Shown piece by piece: positions 1-9,954 of a stretch of DNA of 64,000 bases (position 1 is its first letter; each line of letters opens with the position of its first letter). The DNA lies in the NCBI RefSeq assembly GCF_009729205.1, contig NZ_VTHB01000002.1, positions 1 to 64,000 of the forward strand, read 5' to 3'. The DNA is from Mycobacteroides sp. CBMA 271 (GTDB lineage Bacteria > Actinomycetota > Actinomycetes > Mycobacteriales > Mycobacteriaceae). A program made the position numbers and the translations under genes. The notes beneath the pieces are model-generated. The model was not told the origin of the DNA. It did no database searches and worked only from the letters and a program-made list of their open reading frames with translations.

Positions 1-3000
1 TCGAGCGCCGCACCCCAAGCCCGCTGCGCCGCAACACGATCCTGCCCCGCCAACCACGTCACAAAACTGCGGTAGGGCGTCGCCGCGGGCAGTCGCTGCC
101 CGTAGTACGCGGTGAACACTTCCTGCAGCAGGATCGGCAGCGACCAGCCGTCGATCACGATGTGATGCGCGGTCAGGACAAGGCGGTGCCGATTCGCGCG
201 GTCGCTATCAGAGCTGCCGAGCCCCGAGACCAGCGTCGCCCGAAACACCGGCTCGGTGCGAATTCGGCAGACCGCGGCACGCTCGGCGGCGCATAGCTGG
301 TCCACCTTGCCGTCGGTATCACCACTCAATTCGACATGCTGCCAAGCGATTACGGGCTCGACCGCGATGACCTGCACGGGCTCGCCGAATTCCTCGCTAA
401 ATCGGGGAGCCAGATTCGGGTGTCGTTTCACCACGGTGTACACCGCATCGCGCAGGCGGGCGGCATCGAGTGGGCCGCTCACGGTGAGCGCAAGCTGCAC
501 CGCATACACATCATCGTCTCCGGAGTCGCCGGTCTCCTCGGCGTAACCCGCCTGAAAAAGCAGCCCTTGCTGCAGCGGAGTCAGCGGGAGCACATCGGCG
601 ATCTCGTACTGCTGCACCAACACATCGATCTGCTGCTGAGTCAACCGTGCCGGCGCGAGATCCGACGGCGTCAAACCACCACCACCGGAACGCACATGGG
701 AGCAGATGCCCTTCAACGCCTCAAACCAGAGCTGGCTCAACCGACTCACCTGCACGCCATCCAGCGCCGAGGGAGCCCATGCCCAGTTTGCCTGCAACTG
801 AGGCCCAGCCCCGTCTTCCGAGTCTGTGTCTCCGCCCATTTCAAGGACGCCGGCATTGAGTTCCACCGAGTGGGCCAACGGCATCGAAATCGCCGCGGCC
901 ACATCGGTCATCGACAGGCTGTCGTGACTTATCCGCCAGAAATCGTCGGAGAGATCTGCCGCCCCGGCGCCGAGGCGTCCCAGGTAGTTGAATCCGATGG
1001 TCGGCTCCGGCCCCGCCAACTCGACATCGGTGTTGAGGTAGCGCAGTAGCCCATAGGTCAATCCGTCGGGCAACGCACGCAACTGTTCCTTGGCGGCCTT
1101 GATCGCCGGGCCTAAAGCAGCCTCGCCGGCCGTTACCTGTGCCCACGACAGCGCACCCACGGTCAACGATGCGGGGTACTTGGTGGTGAACCAGCCCACG
1201 GTGCGGGACAGATCGATTCTGGAGGAGAGCTCTCCTAATTCCTCTACGCGCCCGTGACCCTCGACATCGATACCGATCGGCCCCCCACCGGTGCCCAGGA
1301 ATTCATTGCAGGCCAATCCGAAGGCGATCAGCAGAATGTCCTGCACCCCAGCGTGAAACGCGGCCGGGACCTCACCCAATAGCTGCCGCGTGGTCTCGGC
1401 ATCTAGGGACACCGACAGTCGCCCCGCGTTGTCGTAGGTGTCGGTTGGTTGCAACGCCGACACCCGGGCCGGGACCGTCAAAACCTGCCGCCATACATCG
1501 GCGTGGTCCACCACCTCCGCGGCATGGGCATAGTCGGACAGCAGCGCGGACCATCGGGCAAATGATGTTCCACCCGTCGGTAGCGCCACATCCTGTCCGC
1601 TGTGGTGCTGCGCCCAGGCAATGTTCAAGTCTTCCAACAGAATTCGCCAGGACACCCCGTCGATGGCCAGGTGGTGAATCACCAAGGCCAACTGGCAGGT
1701 GCCGGGCACCCACACAGCGTTCAGCATCGAGCCGGAGGCAGGGTTCAGCCGAGAACGAGCCGTCACCAGCGCCTCATCGGACAAGGCATCGACAACACGC
1801 ACGCAATCGCGAGCATCGACGGTCCCCGTCTCGGGTACCAACGCCGACCACTCACCATTGTTATCCGCCGTGTCTTCCCGCACGCGGAGTCGCAACGTCG
1901 CATGGCGATCGAGCAGTGCCTGCAGCACCACGATCACGTCGTCCTCGGTGACCCCCGACGGCGCCTGGACCACCAGGGTCTGGTTGAACTCGTCGGTCGG
2001 TCCATCCACTCCTTGCAGCCAGCGCATGATCGGGGTGATTTCCACGGGACCGATGCCTTCGTCGACGACATCTTCTTCACCGCCGGAGAAGGTCGCCAGC
2101 CGAGCTAACCTGCTGATGCTTTGCTCGATGAAGACATCACGCGGCCGGAACAACACACCAGCCGCCCGGGCACGGGAGACCACCTGCATAGACAGGATGC
2201 TGTCGCCACCCAGATCGAAGAAGGAATCGTCGATTCCCACGCGTTCCACACCGAGCACCTGCGCGTACACGCCGGCAAGGATCTCTTCCACCGCAGTACC
2301 CGGAGCCCGGTAGTCGGTGCCCAGGCCACCGTATTCGGGAGCGGGCAACGCCCGGGTGTCCAGCTTGTTGTTGGAGGTCAAGGGCAACGCTTCAAGTAGC
2401 ATCACCGCCGCCGGAACCATGTACGGCGGAAGATGTTTGGCCAAAACGCTGCGCGCCTCGGCGGGATCGACGGTCCCCGTGACGTAACCCACGAGGCGCT
2501 TATCCCCGGGGCGGTCTTCGCGAGCGATCACCGCCGCCTGATCCACCCCGTCGAGCGCACTCAACGCAGCTTGCACTTCGCCGAGTTCGATGCGGTACCC
2601 GCGAATCTTGACCTGCTCGTCGGCGCGGCCGAGGTATTCGAGCTGCCCGGCTGTCGAACCCGAGCCCCACGCCACCAGATCCCCGGTGCGATACATCCGC
2701 TGACCTGGCTCGCCGAACGGGCATGCCACAAAGCGAGATGCCGTCAGATCGGAGCGGCCAAGGTATCCAACTGCGACACCGTCACCGGCGACATAAAGCT
2801 CGCCGATGACACCCGCGGGCACGGGTTGCATCCAGGTGTCCAACACAAAAAGGGCCGCCCCGGGCACCGGCGAACCAATCGGCACCGGACTGGGTTGCTC
2901 TGCATTGAGCGGTGCACTGATTGCCACGCACATGGTGGTCTCGGTGGGACCGTAGGCGTTGATCATCAGCCGGCCCGGCGCCCATTGCTCGACGACCGTG

Positions 3001-5168
3001 GCAGGGCAGGCCTCGCCCACTACCGCCAACGCAGTGGACTCCAGTCCTTCCGGTGACAGCATCGCCACCGCCGATGGGGTCTGAGTCAGTACGGTGATCT
3101 GTTCGGATACCAGTATCTCGTGGAAGTCCTCGGGCGAGCTGGCGACCGTTTCGGGCACCACGACCAACCGGCCGCCGCGCAACAGCGGTCCCCAGATCTC
3201 CCAGACAGAAACGTCGAACGCCAGGGAATGGCACAGCGGCCACACCCCGGGGTTGGGCAGGCCGGCATCGACGGACGCCATCAGCTGAGTGACATTGTGA
3301 TGCGTGACCGCAACGCCTTTGGGTGCGCCGGTAGTTCCCGAGGTGTAAATGATGTAGGCGATGTCATCGGGCTCTGGCGCCGATGGCGGCACGTCCGACG
3401 ATGCGTCGACTCCGACATCTTCGAGGTCAATGACGGTGAGGCCGGAACCGTCCAGTCGCGACCTGAGACCGGAGGTGGTGATCGCCGCGACAGGCGTGGC
3501 GTCCGCGAGGATGAATTCCAATCGCGACGCCGGAACGCCCGGATCGATGGGCAGATAGGCGGCCCCGGTCTTCAGCACCGCCAATATTCCGATAACGGCC
3601 TGAGCCGATCGCTCGGATAGCAGAACTACCCGTTCACCTGGGCCCACGCCCTGGGCCACAAGATGATTCGCCAGCCGGTTGGCTGCGTCATCAAGGTCGC
3701 GGTAGGTAAGTGTGTTGTCTGCGAAGGTCAGGGCGGCCGCCTCGGGAACGGCGGCCACTTGTGTTGCGAACATCTCCGCAATCGATATTCGCGTGGGTGC
3801 GGGCTTGGTCAACACGGTGGTGTTTCCCATGCCCTCCAGAGCGGCATGCTCGGCGATATCGAGCGCATTCAGCGCGGACAACCGCCGATCCGGGTTGGCC
3901 GACATCTCCGATACGAGCCGCTGCAACCGCGCGGCCAGATTCGGCACCCCGAATTTTGAGAACGGCAGTCCGTCGCCCGACGTGCTGAGGAGCAGCTGGT
4001 CACTGGCTCCGATAAAGAAGAGTCCGAAATGCCCCATGGGGCCGTGGTTCGTGTAACTCGCGGTGGCAGGCACCCCAGCGAGGTCCAAGGTGAGTCTCAT
4101 GGGAATGAAATTGATGGCTACGCGATTTCCCGCCTGGCGGGGGCCCCGGAGACCGAATTCCCCGCCTTCGAGAATATGCGCGGGGAACCGTTGATGCTTC
4201 AGCAGTTCGCGAATGCGCACATCAACGTGCTGGCAGAATTCGGCGACCGTAGATTCCGGCGGAGCGCTGAGCACCAGCGGCACCACACCGGCCAGCATGC
4301 CGGGCAGCATCTTCGACTCGGGACGCACACGTCGGCTGACCGGGAAGTCAAGCGCCACTTCCGACCCGCTCGTGGACCATCCGCGCACCAACAATGCACA
4401 GGCTGCCGTGATAACCGAGTACCGGCGAACACGCAAAACCTTTGTTAAATCTTTGATTTGGCCGACTACGGCGTCATCTATCTGAACCGTCGCGGATGGC
4501 GTGTAGCCGTCGTGACCCTCATGGGCGTGCGGCGCCCGAGGATCGAGCCCGCTGTCCGGTGGAAGATTGCGGCTCCAGTACTCCCGATCCTCGATGTAGT
4601 CGCTGGACGCCTCGTACTCGGTCTCCAAATCGACCAGATCCTGCAGCGTGCCGAAGTAAGCATCGGGGACCGGCTCTCCCGCGACCAGCGCGGAGTAGAT
4701 CGAGGCAACTCGGCGGCTCACGATCGCCATGCCCAAGCCATCCAGGTTGATGTGATGGCACAGACCGAATAGGTAGTACTCGTCGTCCGCAGTCCGGATT
4801 AACGCGAACTTCAAGAGCTGGTCGGTCAAGGGCATCAGTGCGCGTTGGATCGATGAGGCGATCTGGCGAGCGTGCCCGACAGGGTCCTCTGAATCGCGCA
4901 CGTCGTGGAAGGCCAATTCCAGATCCGAACGGTCCATCGCCTTCTGGACGATCCCACCATCGACTTCGAGGAACGCGGCCCGTGCGGGTTCAGCTTCACA
5001 GATTGTCTGACGGATAGCCTGCCCAAGTAGAACTCGTTCTACTTTTCCCTCGATCCGAACCAAAAGGCCTAGCTGCCACTCCGCACCGACGAGTCCGCTT
5101 TCCTGTGAAAGCCAGATATCCAATTGTCCGCGCGAAAGCGGCAATGCACCGCCTTCAGACTCCAACAC
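1..5168 (-). CDS. mps1: GPL non-ribosomal peptide synthetase Mps1, N-terminal part (runs off window)
   Basis: This cytoplasmic synthetase assembles the first residues of the GPL lipopeptide. The open frame runs for 1,722 codons to the window edge. Domains in order: condensation at about residues 10-430 (HHINLDG near 137), adenylation at 480-900 ([11 protein letters not shown] near 608, FDVSVWEIW core), carrier protein (LGGDSI, phosphopantetheine Ser at about 990), epimerization at 1030-1470 (HHLAIDG near 1163), and a second condensation domain (HHIVIDG near 1666) cut by the edge. A leading C domain fits loading of a fatty acyl chain, and the E domain fits a D-residue. Mps1 is known to add D-Phe then D-alloThr. 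Adenylation pocket residues (D, V, W, T ... A, M, C by hand alignment) look aromatic-type but were not checked by software. The GTG start at 5168 follows GGAGAGG and lies 23 nt after mbtH. Confidence 0.93.
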   Translation of the reverse strand, partial: MLESEGGALPLSRGQLDIWLSQESGLVGAEWQLGLLVRIEGKVERVLLGQAIRQTICEAEPARAAFLEVDGGIVQKAMDRSDLELAFHDVRDSEDPVGHARQIASSIQRALMPLTDQLLKFALIRTADDEYYLFGLCHHINLDGLGMAIVSRRVASIYSALVAGEPVPDAYFGTLQDLVDLETEYEASSDYIEDREYWSRNLPPDSGLDPRAPHAHEGHDGYTPSATVQIDDAVVGQIKDLTKVLRVRRYSVITAACALLVRGWSTSGSEVALDFPVSRRVRPESKMLPGMLAGVVPLVLSAPPESTVAEFCQHVDVRIRELLKHQRFPAHILEGGEFGLRGPRQAGNRVAINFIPMRLTLDLAGVPATASYTNHGPMGHFGLFFIGASDQLLLSTSGDGLPFSKFGVPNLAARLQRLVSEMSANPDRRLSALNALDIAEHAALEGMGNTTVLTKPAPTRISIAEMFATQVAAVPEAAALTFADNTLTYRDLDDAANRLANHLVAQGVGPGERVVLLSERSAQAVIGILAVLKTGAAYLPIDPGVPASRLEFILADATPVAAITTSGLRSRLDGSGLTVIDLEDVGVDASSDVPPSAPEPDDIAYIIYTSGTTGAPKGVAVTHHNVTQLMASVDAGLPNPGVWPLCHSLAFDVSVWEIWGPLLRGGRLVVVPETVASSPEDFHEILVSEQITVLTQTPSAVAMLSPEGLESTALAVVGEACPATVVEQWAPGRLMINAYGPTETTMCVAISAPLNAEQPSPVPIGSPVPGAALFVLDTWMQPVPAGVIGELYVAGDGVAVGYLGRSDLTASRFVACPFGEPGQRMYRTGDLVAWGSGSTAGQLEYLGRADEQVKIRGYRIELGEVQAALSALDGVDQAAVIAREDRPGDKRLVGYVTGTVDPAEARSVLAKHLPPYMVPAAVMLLEALPLTSNNKLDTRALPAPEYGGLGTDYRAPGTAVEEILAGVYAQVLGVERVGIDDSFFDLGGDSILSMQVVSRARAAGVLFRPRDVFIEQSISRLARLATFSGGEEDVVDEGIGPVEITPIMRWLQGVDGPTDEFNQTLVVQAPSGVTEDDVIVVLQALLDRHATLRLRVREDTADNNGEWSALVPETGTVDARDCVRVVDALSDEALVTARSRLNPASGSMLNAVWVPGTCQLALVIHHLAIDGVSWRILLEDLNIAWAQHHSGQDVALPTGGTSFARWSALLSDYAHAAEVVDHADVWRQVLTVPARVSALQPTDTYDNAGRLSVSLDAETTRQLLGEVPAAFHAGVQDILLIAFGLACNEFLGTGGGPIGIDVEGHGRVEELGELSSRIDLSRTVGWFTTKYPASLTVGALSWAQVTAGEAALGPAIKAAKEQLRALPDGLTYGLLRYLNTDVELAGPEPTIGFNYLGRLGAGAADLSDDFWRISHDSLSMTDVAAAISMPLAHSVELNAGVLEMGGDTDSEDGAGPQLQANWAWAPSALDGVQVSRLSQLWFEALKGICSHVRSGGGGLTPSDLAPARLTQQQIDVLVQQYEIADVLPLTPLQQGLLFQAGYAEETGDSGDDDVYAVQLALTVSGPLDAARLRDAVYTVVKRHPNLAPRFSEEFGEPVQVIAVEPVIAWQHVELSGDTDGKVDQLCAAERAAVCRIRTEPVFRATLVSGLGSSDSDRANRHRLVLTAHHIVIDGWSLPILLQEVFTAYYGQRLPAATPYRSFVTWLAGQDRVAAQRAWGAAL

Positions 5169-5191
5169 TCGACTGCCGCCTCTCCGAAGGT

Positions 5192-5422
5192 TCAGCGCTC
5201 GACGCCCCCACCCTGCGCCAATCTCTCACGCAGGCTCTTCGGCCGGATATCGGTCCAGTTCTGTTCGATGTACTCAAGACATGCGGCGCGGTCCGCCTCG
5301 CCGAAAACCACCCGCCAGCCGTCAGGGACATCGGCGAACCCTGGCCATAGGCTGTGCTGCTCCTCGTCATTGACCAAGACGAAAAAGCTTCCCTTGTCAT
5401 CATCGAATGGATTGATGCTCAC
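5192..5422 (-). CDS. mbtH: MbtH-like protein, adenylation-domain chaperone
   Basis: A 76-residue MbtH family protein that binds NRPS adenylation domains and supports their folding and activity. The family signature is intact: the N-terminal [18 protein letters not shown], and the C-terminal [11 protein letters not shown]. The start is a GTG preceded six bases upstream by GGAG. A longer in-frame reading upstream lacks family similarity and was discarded. It lies directly before mps1, so the two are very likely co-transcribed and MbtH serves Mps1/Mps2. Confidence 0.95.
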   Translation of the reverse strand: MSINPFDDDKGSFFVLVNDEEQHSLWPGFADVPDGWRVVFGEADRAACLEYIEQNWTDIRPKSLRERLAQGGGVER

Positions 5423-6334
5423 GCTTTCTCCAGGTTGCTTGGGTGGACATCGCAAACATACGACTGAATTTATAGCGGCGTACGGGGTTTCACAAAGTTC
5501 TAATCTTCGTAACTTTGACACATCGACGCTCACTGCCGCAACTAATTAGCCATAATCTCAATCGAGCCATATAAAACCAGGTCAACGATGTTAATGACAA
5601 ATCCAGCCGTTGCGAAGATCGTGCATACGAGTATACCAAGTCTGCACGCATTGCGTAACCTGAACGTAGGCCCACCCCCGGGAGCAATCGGATCCCGCGA
5701 ACCCTTCATGATCTACAGCAAACTATAGTGCTAGAACTGGAGACGGCTGTTACCTGATATGGAATCTCCCCAATGGCTCTTGATTAATTAACTTGAAGAA
5801 GTAGCCGATACTTCAATAGTGCAGAAGTTTTGCGAGCTCAAAGACACCTCCAAGAACGGCGCTACATAGCGAGTCGCGCTGCCAGAGTTACGACTAGGTG
5901 CGCACCAAATGAACTCATCGCGACCTGAATTGAGATTCAACCTAAAAACGTCGACACGAGGGCCACGCTAGCAACGGGCACCGGCAGAAGCGCGGATACT
6001 CGGAAGTAAATGTGGTGACAGACCACTACGAATTAAGTTCTCATCCATAAGAAATGCCGTATAAATCCACAATCGTTTGGCGGCACGAGCGCCCTCGATC
6101 GGCGACCCATCGAATTCCAAGGAAAACGTCGTTATGGGCGTATGACCGATAACGAGACGACCACGGCGACGATCATCCATTGCGCCACCCGAGGCACGCG
6201 CACAGCGTTCCGCGTCGCGCACCGACAACGGTCGCCGAAGAACCCGGGACGACCGCTCGGGGAGTGGTTAGAGGTGCCCGATGAGGCAATATCGAACGAA
6301 CCGCATCCGACGAATGTCTAATCCGTCGGATGTG
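5423..6334. other. AT-richer non-coding gap upstream of mbtH-mps1
   Basis: About 900 bases with visibly lower GC than the flanks and frequent stops in all frames. The longest reading (5968-6228, minus) resembles no family known to me and has biased composition. The gap probably holds the leader and control region of the mbtH-mps operon. I see no RNA gene in it. Confidence 0.5.
5469..5495 (-). promoter_or_regulatory. Candidate promoter of mbtH-mps1
   Basis: On the minus strand TTGTGA (5495-5490) is followed after 15 bases by TATAAA (5474-5469), about 46 bases upstream of the mbtH GTG. The -10 box is good but the spacer is short, so this is a candidate only. Confidence 0.3.
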
Positions 6335-6625
6335 CTACGAAGCTGGCTGATCGCCTGGCTGCTCGGAGCGAGCCTGGGAACCGTCAATCGGAGACGATCC
6401 GGCCGGCATCACCATCATGAACACCGGAATCCGCACCACCGCGCCGTCGCCGATCGGCAACCGGATGGCGAGCGAAACAACTTCCAGCTCGAGACGCCTG
6501 CCCCGGCGAGTCTCCATCTCTAGGCGCCCAGGTAAATGTCGGGGCGTCGCCAGCCAATCCAGACCGCGCTCTATTGACTCGACGACGTTCATGATTCGAC
6601 TATACCTACCGAACTGTGCGGGCAT
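6335..6625 (-). CDS. Small conserved-looking hypothetical protein
   Basis: A 96-residue reading frame of unknown function, 41 bases downstream of fmt on the same strand. The ATG at 6625 is preceded by AAGGA at a 10-base spacing; a second ATG lies at 6592. The product has mixed hydrophobic and charged segments in its first 70 residues, a short hydrophobic stretch (VVRIPVFMMVMPAG) and a Ser/Gln/Pro-rich tail. There is no signal peptide or clear membrane helix. Position between fmt and mbtH suggests a GPL-locus gene, but this is inference. Confidence 0.45.
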   Translation of the reverse strand: MPAQFGRYSRIMNVVESIERGLDWLATPRHLPGRLEMETRRGRRLELEVVSLAIRLPIGDGAVVRIPVFMMVMPAGSSPIDGSQARSEQPGDQPAS

Positions 6626-6666
6626 GCGATGAAATTCCTTGCCGTACGAGGAATCTGCCGCATCGC

Positions 6667-7488
6667 CTACGCTTTCGTGAAGTTGTACATCCGGTACTCG
6701 ACCGACCCGCCGCTACGCAGGTCATCGTAAGCGCGCTGGGCCGGGGCAAGGCGGCGGATCAGACCGCGCAGTAGTGCAGGCGTGGCGCGATCGATCACGT
6801 ACCGCCACCGTTCCAGGTTCTTTTCCATCCCCCGCCTGACCTCGACGTTGATTCCTCTCTCGGACACCATCCGCAGCGGCGCATTCCCGAGCGCCACGTT
6901 CCACCCGGCCACGTCCGGGGCGCTGCGCGCATCTGCGTAGAGGAAATGCCCACCCGGGCGAAGCACGCGCGCCACCTCGGTGAGGAAGACCGGAAACTGG
7001 GGGTAGAGGTGTGACGACTCGATATTGATTACCGCATCGAAGGACTCGTCCGCGAACGGTAGATTCTCGGCGTCTCCCTGGGTGAACTCCAGGCCCGACT
7101 GCTGATGGCGTCGACGGCAGAACTCGATCCCGTCCGGGTTCAGATCAAGCCCGGTGTACGAGGTCGGATGCAAGGTGCGTACGAGGTAGGAGGCCCCGCC
7201 GCCATGGCCACAACCGACCTCCAACACTCGCCGACCATCGAGCTCCGTCTGCGTAGCGGTGCTGTGGTACAGCTGAATGGAATACCGGTCCGGCTCATCG
7301 GAAGCCGACAATGGCACACCCATCGCCGGGTCTTCTTCGTAACCATAATTGAGGAAGACGACGTCCTCAGTTTCGAGCTTACGGGTGGCATGCCGATAGA
7401 TGAACTTCTGAACCCGCTGCGTGAACTGTGCGTTCAGCTTGAAGATGACCCAATCTCGCGACTTCTGAACCGGACGACTGCGCACCAT
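6667..7488 (-). CDS. fmt: SAM-dependent methyltransferase, GPL fatty-acid O-methyltransferase
   Basis: A 273-residue class I methyltransferase. The SAM-binding glycine motif VLEVGCGHGGG is near residue 90, followed by the acidic residue in YTGLDLNP and by GDAENLPFADESFD. This layout matches the Fmt/Rv2952 family, whose members methylate hydroxyls on long acyl chains of cell-wall lipids. In GPL synthesis Fmt methylates the hydroxyl of the N-acyl chain. It starts with ATG at 7488 and diverges from gtf3 with a 138-base gap. The assignment rests on family resemblance and locus position. Confidence 0.85.
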   Translation of the reverse strand: MVRSRPVQKSRDWVIFKLNAQFTQRVQKFIYRHATRKLETEDVVFLNYGYEEDPAMGVPLSASDEPDRYSIQLYHSTATQTELDGRRVLEVGCGHGGGASYLVRTLHPTSYTGLDLNPDGIEFCRRRHQQSGLEFTQGDAENLPFADESFDAVINIESSHLYPQFPVFLTEVARVLRPGGHFLYADARSAPDVAGWNVALGNAPLRMVSERGINVEVRRGMEKNLERWRYVIDRATPALLRGLIRRLAPAQRAYDDLRSGGSVEYRMYNFTKA

Positions 7489-7626
7489 GGGCGAATTATG
7501 ACAGAGTTTCTCTGTTTAGGACTGCCGTATCGAACTCCGAACTGCCTTGCGACAGTTGGAGTACCAGAGATAATGGCAGTACTCGAGTCGACCGACTCGG
7601 GTAACAATTGAAGGGCCTGGGACGGT

Positions 7627-8871
7627 ATGAAGTTTGCGCTGGCGTGCTACGGGACTCGCGGCGACGTCGAACCGTCGGTCAGCGTGGGATGCGAGCTCAC
7701 CCGCAGAGGGCACGACGTGTGTCTCGCCGTGCCCCCCGATCTCGTTACCTTCGCAGCATCGGCCGGACTCACCGCTGTCCCCTACGGACCGGAATTGCAG
7801 GATTTCCTGCAAGAGGAGTTCCTACGGAATTTCTGGAATCATTTGGTACGCAACCCTGTCGGCTCGCTGCGCGAACTGTGGGCGCCGATCGCTCGGTACT
7901 GGGGTGACACCAGCGCGACGCTCACATTGCTGGCAGACGGTGCCGATCTGCTGTCGACAGGACTGAATTTCGAACAATCCGCCGCCAACGTTGCCGAATA
8001 CTTCGGCATCCCATTGATGATGCTTCACCACTTCCCGATGAGGCCCAACGGCCAATTGCTGCCGATGCTCCCGGCGCCCCTCGTCCGATCGGGTGGAATG
8101 CTGTCCGAATGGCTGCTGTGGCGCGCGACGAGGGACGCCGAGGACGCGCAGCGGCGCGAGCTCGGCCTCCCCAAGGCGATCGGACCCTCGCCGCGCCGCA
8201 TCCCGCGCGGCGTGGCGGTGGAAATCCAGGCCTACGACGCGGTTTCCGTGCCCGGACTGGCGGCGGAGTGGGCTAGATGGAACAGCAAACGACCGTTCGT
8301 CGGAGCACTCACGATGGGGCTGAAAACTGAAGCCGACGGGGCCGTCGCCTCCTGGATCGCCGCGGGGACGCCACCGGTCTGCTTCGCCACCGGCAGTATT
8401 CCGCTCGAATCTCCCTCCGACACAATCGAAATGATCAGCTCTGCATGCGCAGAACTGGGCGAGCGGGCATTGGTCTGCGCGGGCGGCACCGACTTCGGTG
8501 ACATCGCGCTTCCGGACCATGTCAAAGTTGTCGGCGCGGTCAACTACGCGGCCGTCTTCGCGGCCAGCCGAGCCGTTGTTCATCACGGCGGCTCGGGCAC
8601 CACTGCCGCAAGCCTACGGGCCGGCGTCCCCACCCTGATCCTGTGGAGCTCGGCAGATCAGCCGTATTGGGGAAACCAGCTCGGCAGACTGAAAGTTGGT
8701 GCGGCCCGTCGTTTCTCGGCGACTGACCGGAAATCACTAGTCGCCGATCTGCGCCGGATACTTGCCCCGAACTACGCGGTTGCGGCCAGCGAGCTCGCCA
8801 CCCGGATGACCAGCCCCGAGGACAGCGTCACCAAGGCCGCCGATCTCTTCGAAAGCGCCGCCCGCCGCTAG
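7627..8871 (+). CDS. gtf3: GPL glycosyltransferase, GT1 family (Gtf3-like)
   Basis: A 414-residue UDP/TDP-sugar glycosyltransferase of the mycobacterial GPL type. The N-terminus has MKFALACYGTRGDVEPSV, the acceptor-domain start of this family. The C-terminal donor site carries HHGGSGTTAASLRAGVP. It is a close paralogue of the two minus-strand transferases at 11085-12353 and 16869-18128 but lies on the opposite strand, divergent from fmt. In M. abscessus the gene at this position (gtf3) is associated with an extra rhamnose on polar GPLs. Which sugar is transferred here cannot be read from sequence. Confidence 0.85.
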   Translation: MKFALACYGTRGDVEPSVSVGCELTRRGHDVCLAVPPDLVTFAASAGLTAVPYGPELQDFLQEEFLRNFWNHLVRNPVGSLRELWAPIARYWGDTSATLTLLADGADLLSTGLNFEQSAANVAEYFGIPLMMLHHFPMRPNGQLLPMLPAPLVRSGGMLSEWLLWRATRDAEDAQRRELGLPKAIGPSPRRIPRGVAVEIQAYDAVSVPGLAAEWARWNSKRPFVGALTMGLKTEADGAVASWIAAGTPPVCFATGSIPLESPSDTIEMISSACAELGERALVCAGGTDFGDIALPDHVKVVGAVNYAAVFAASRAVVHHGGSGTTAASLRAGVPTLILWSSADQPYWGNQLGRLKVGAARRFSATDRKSLVADLRRILAPNYAVAASELATRMTSPEDSVTKAADLFESAARR

Positions 8872-8880
8872 CCATACAAC

Positions 8881-8899
8881 CTTCGCGCAAGCGGCTCAT
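8881..8899 (+). repeat. Short dispersed repeat, intergenic copy
   Basis: CTTCGCGCAAGCGGCTCAT, identical over 19 bases to copies at 34486-34504 and 43235-43253. It lies between the converging 3' ends of gtf3 and the methyltransferase gene. Confidence 0.8.
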
Positions 8900-8921
8900 G
8901 CTGTCCGGTGAGAATCCCTCG

Positions 8922-9800
8922 CTATTGGGGCGGCTTGATGATCAAACCCTGGCCCGTGGGCAACGCGACGACATACACACCCAATTCCCGGGCCACGTCA
9001 TCCACGGCAATACGCTGCTCATCGCGACCACGGTTCGCGTAATCGTCCAGGAGCACAAACGCCCCTGGTGACAATCGCGGCCAAAAGTACCGTAGCGTCG
9101 CGACTTCAGGTGGGGCACAGTTCATATCGATATGCAGGAACGCCACCGCATCCGCGTCGACTTCCTCGAGCGTTTCGGGAACGGCGCCGGCGATAACGCG
9201 CTGATTCTTCCACTGCGCGAAGTTCGCCTTGACGCTGTCCACCGAGCTCACGTACATGCCGTTGCGTACCAGCTCCTCGCTCTTCTCAAGCGCACCGGCA
9301 TCGCGCTCACCCGCGCTGACGAAGCGGGGATCGAGTCCGGCGAAGGTGTCGAGCAGGTAGAACGTCCTACCCAACCGATCCCAGTCGAGGTATTCCATGA
9401 TGGCGCTGCTCAAGAATCCGTAGCTGACACCGCATTCGACGAAGTCGCCCTTCACCTTGCTGGCACTGGCAGCCGCCCACAATCCGACATGCACTCGCCA
9501 ATGCCACTGGTACCAGTCCGTGCCGCCAAGCGCGCGGACTCCTCGCGCATAAGCGCGTTGAAAGTCCGGGTCGTCAAGGAACGCATGACTGTTGAAACAG
9601 ATCAGCGCGTCATTCGAGTAGACATCCGGCAAGAGCTTGCGCGCAAGCCAGTATTCCGCGCGAACTGCCCGCAGGAAGATACGAGTACGAAGCGATAGCT
9701 CATCTGCCACAACGGAAACGATAGCATTCGCGGGCGCAGCGACGGCCAGGAACCCGGCACGCAAGTTTATTCCCGAATTCCCCGAATCACTGTGGCTCAC
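8922..9800 (-). CDS. Sugar O-methyltransferase of the GPL locus
   Basis: A 292-residue SAM-dependent methyltransferase resembling the macrocin/TylF-type group that acts on deoxysugars. Visible motifs are GDFVECGVSYGFLSS (SAM loop, near residue 117), FYLLDTFAGLD, and FLHIDMNCAPPE followed by FVLLDDY, the metal/substrate-site region of this group. It is the last gene of the gtf2-atf2-methyltransferase run, 154 bases after atf2. It probably methylates the GPL rhamnose, but the target position is unknown. Published rmt numbering was not assigned because it cannot be settled from sequence alone. The start is a GTG with a weak ribosome site. Confidence 0.75.
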   Translation of the reverse strand: MSHSDSGNSGINLRAGFLAVAAPANAIVSVVADELSLRTRIFLRAVRAEYWLARKLLPDVYSNDALICFNSHAFLDDPDFQRAYARGVRALGGTDWYQWHWRVHVGLWAAASASKVKGDFVECGVSYGFLSSAIMEYLDWDRLGRTFYLLDTFAGLDPRFVSAGERDAGALEKSEELVRNGMYVSSVDSVKANFAQWKNQRVIAGAVPETLEEVDADAVAFLHIDMNCAPPEVATLRYFWPRLSPGAFVLLDDYANRGRDEQRIAVDDVARELGVYVVALPTGQGLIIKPPQ

Positions 9801-9841
9801 AAGCCGATCGGTTCATGATCCGTATTGGACTCATGATGAAC

Positions 9842-9907
9842 GGCCCCGACCACACAGCACTCCACCGAGTACCGCACGTCATCGGCGGTCGGGGCTGTCG
9901 CCCCGGC
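9842..9907 (-). promoter_or_regulatory. Competing hairpins between atf2 and the methyltransferase gene
   Basis: Three segments can pair in two exclusive ways. GCCCCGACC (9843-9851) is complementary to GGTCGGGGC (9887-9895). The CGGGGC of the latter (9890-9895) is also complementary to GCCCCG (9900-9905) with a four-base loop. There is no T-tract, so it is not a classical terminator. Confidence 0.35.
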
Positions 9908-9954
9908 ACCGAGTTCGGCGTTGCGCGGGGAAAGTTCGGGTGGAACGCCCGCGC

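Noticed and set aside
5968..6228. 86-codon minus-strand reading in the mbtH upstream gap
   Set aside because: No ribosome site or family resemblance seen; composition not convincing.
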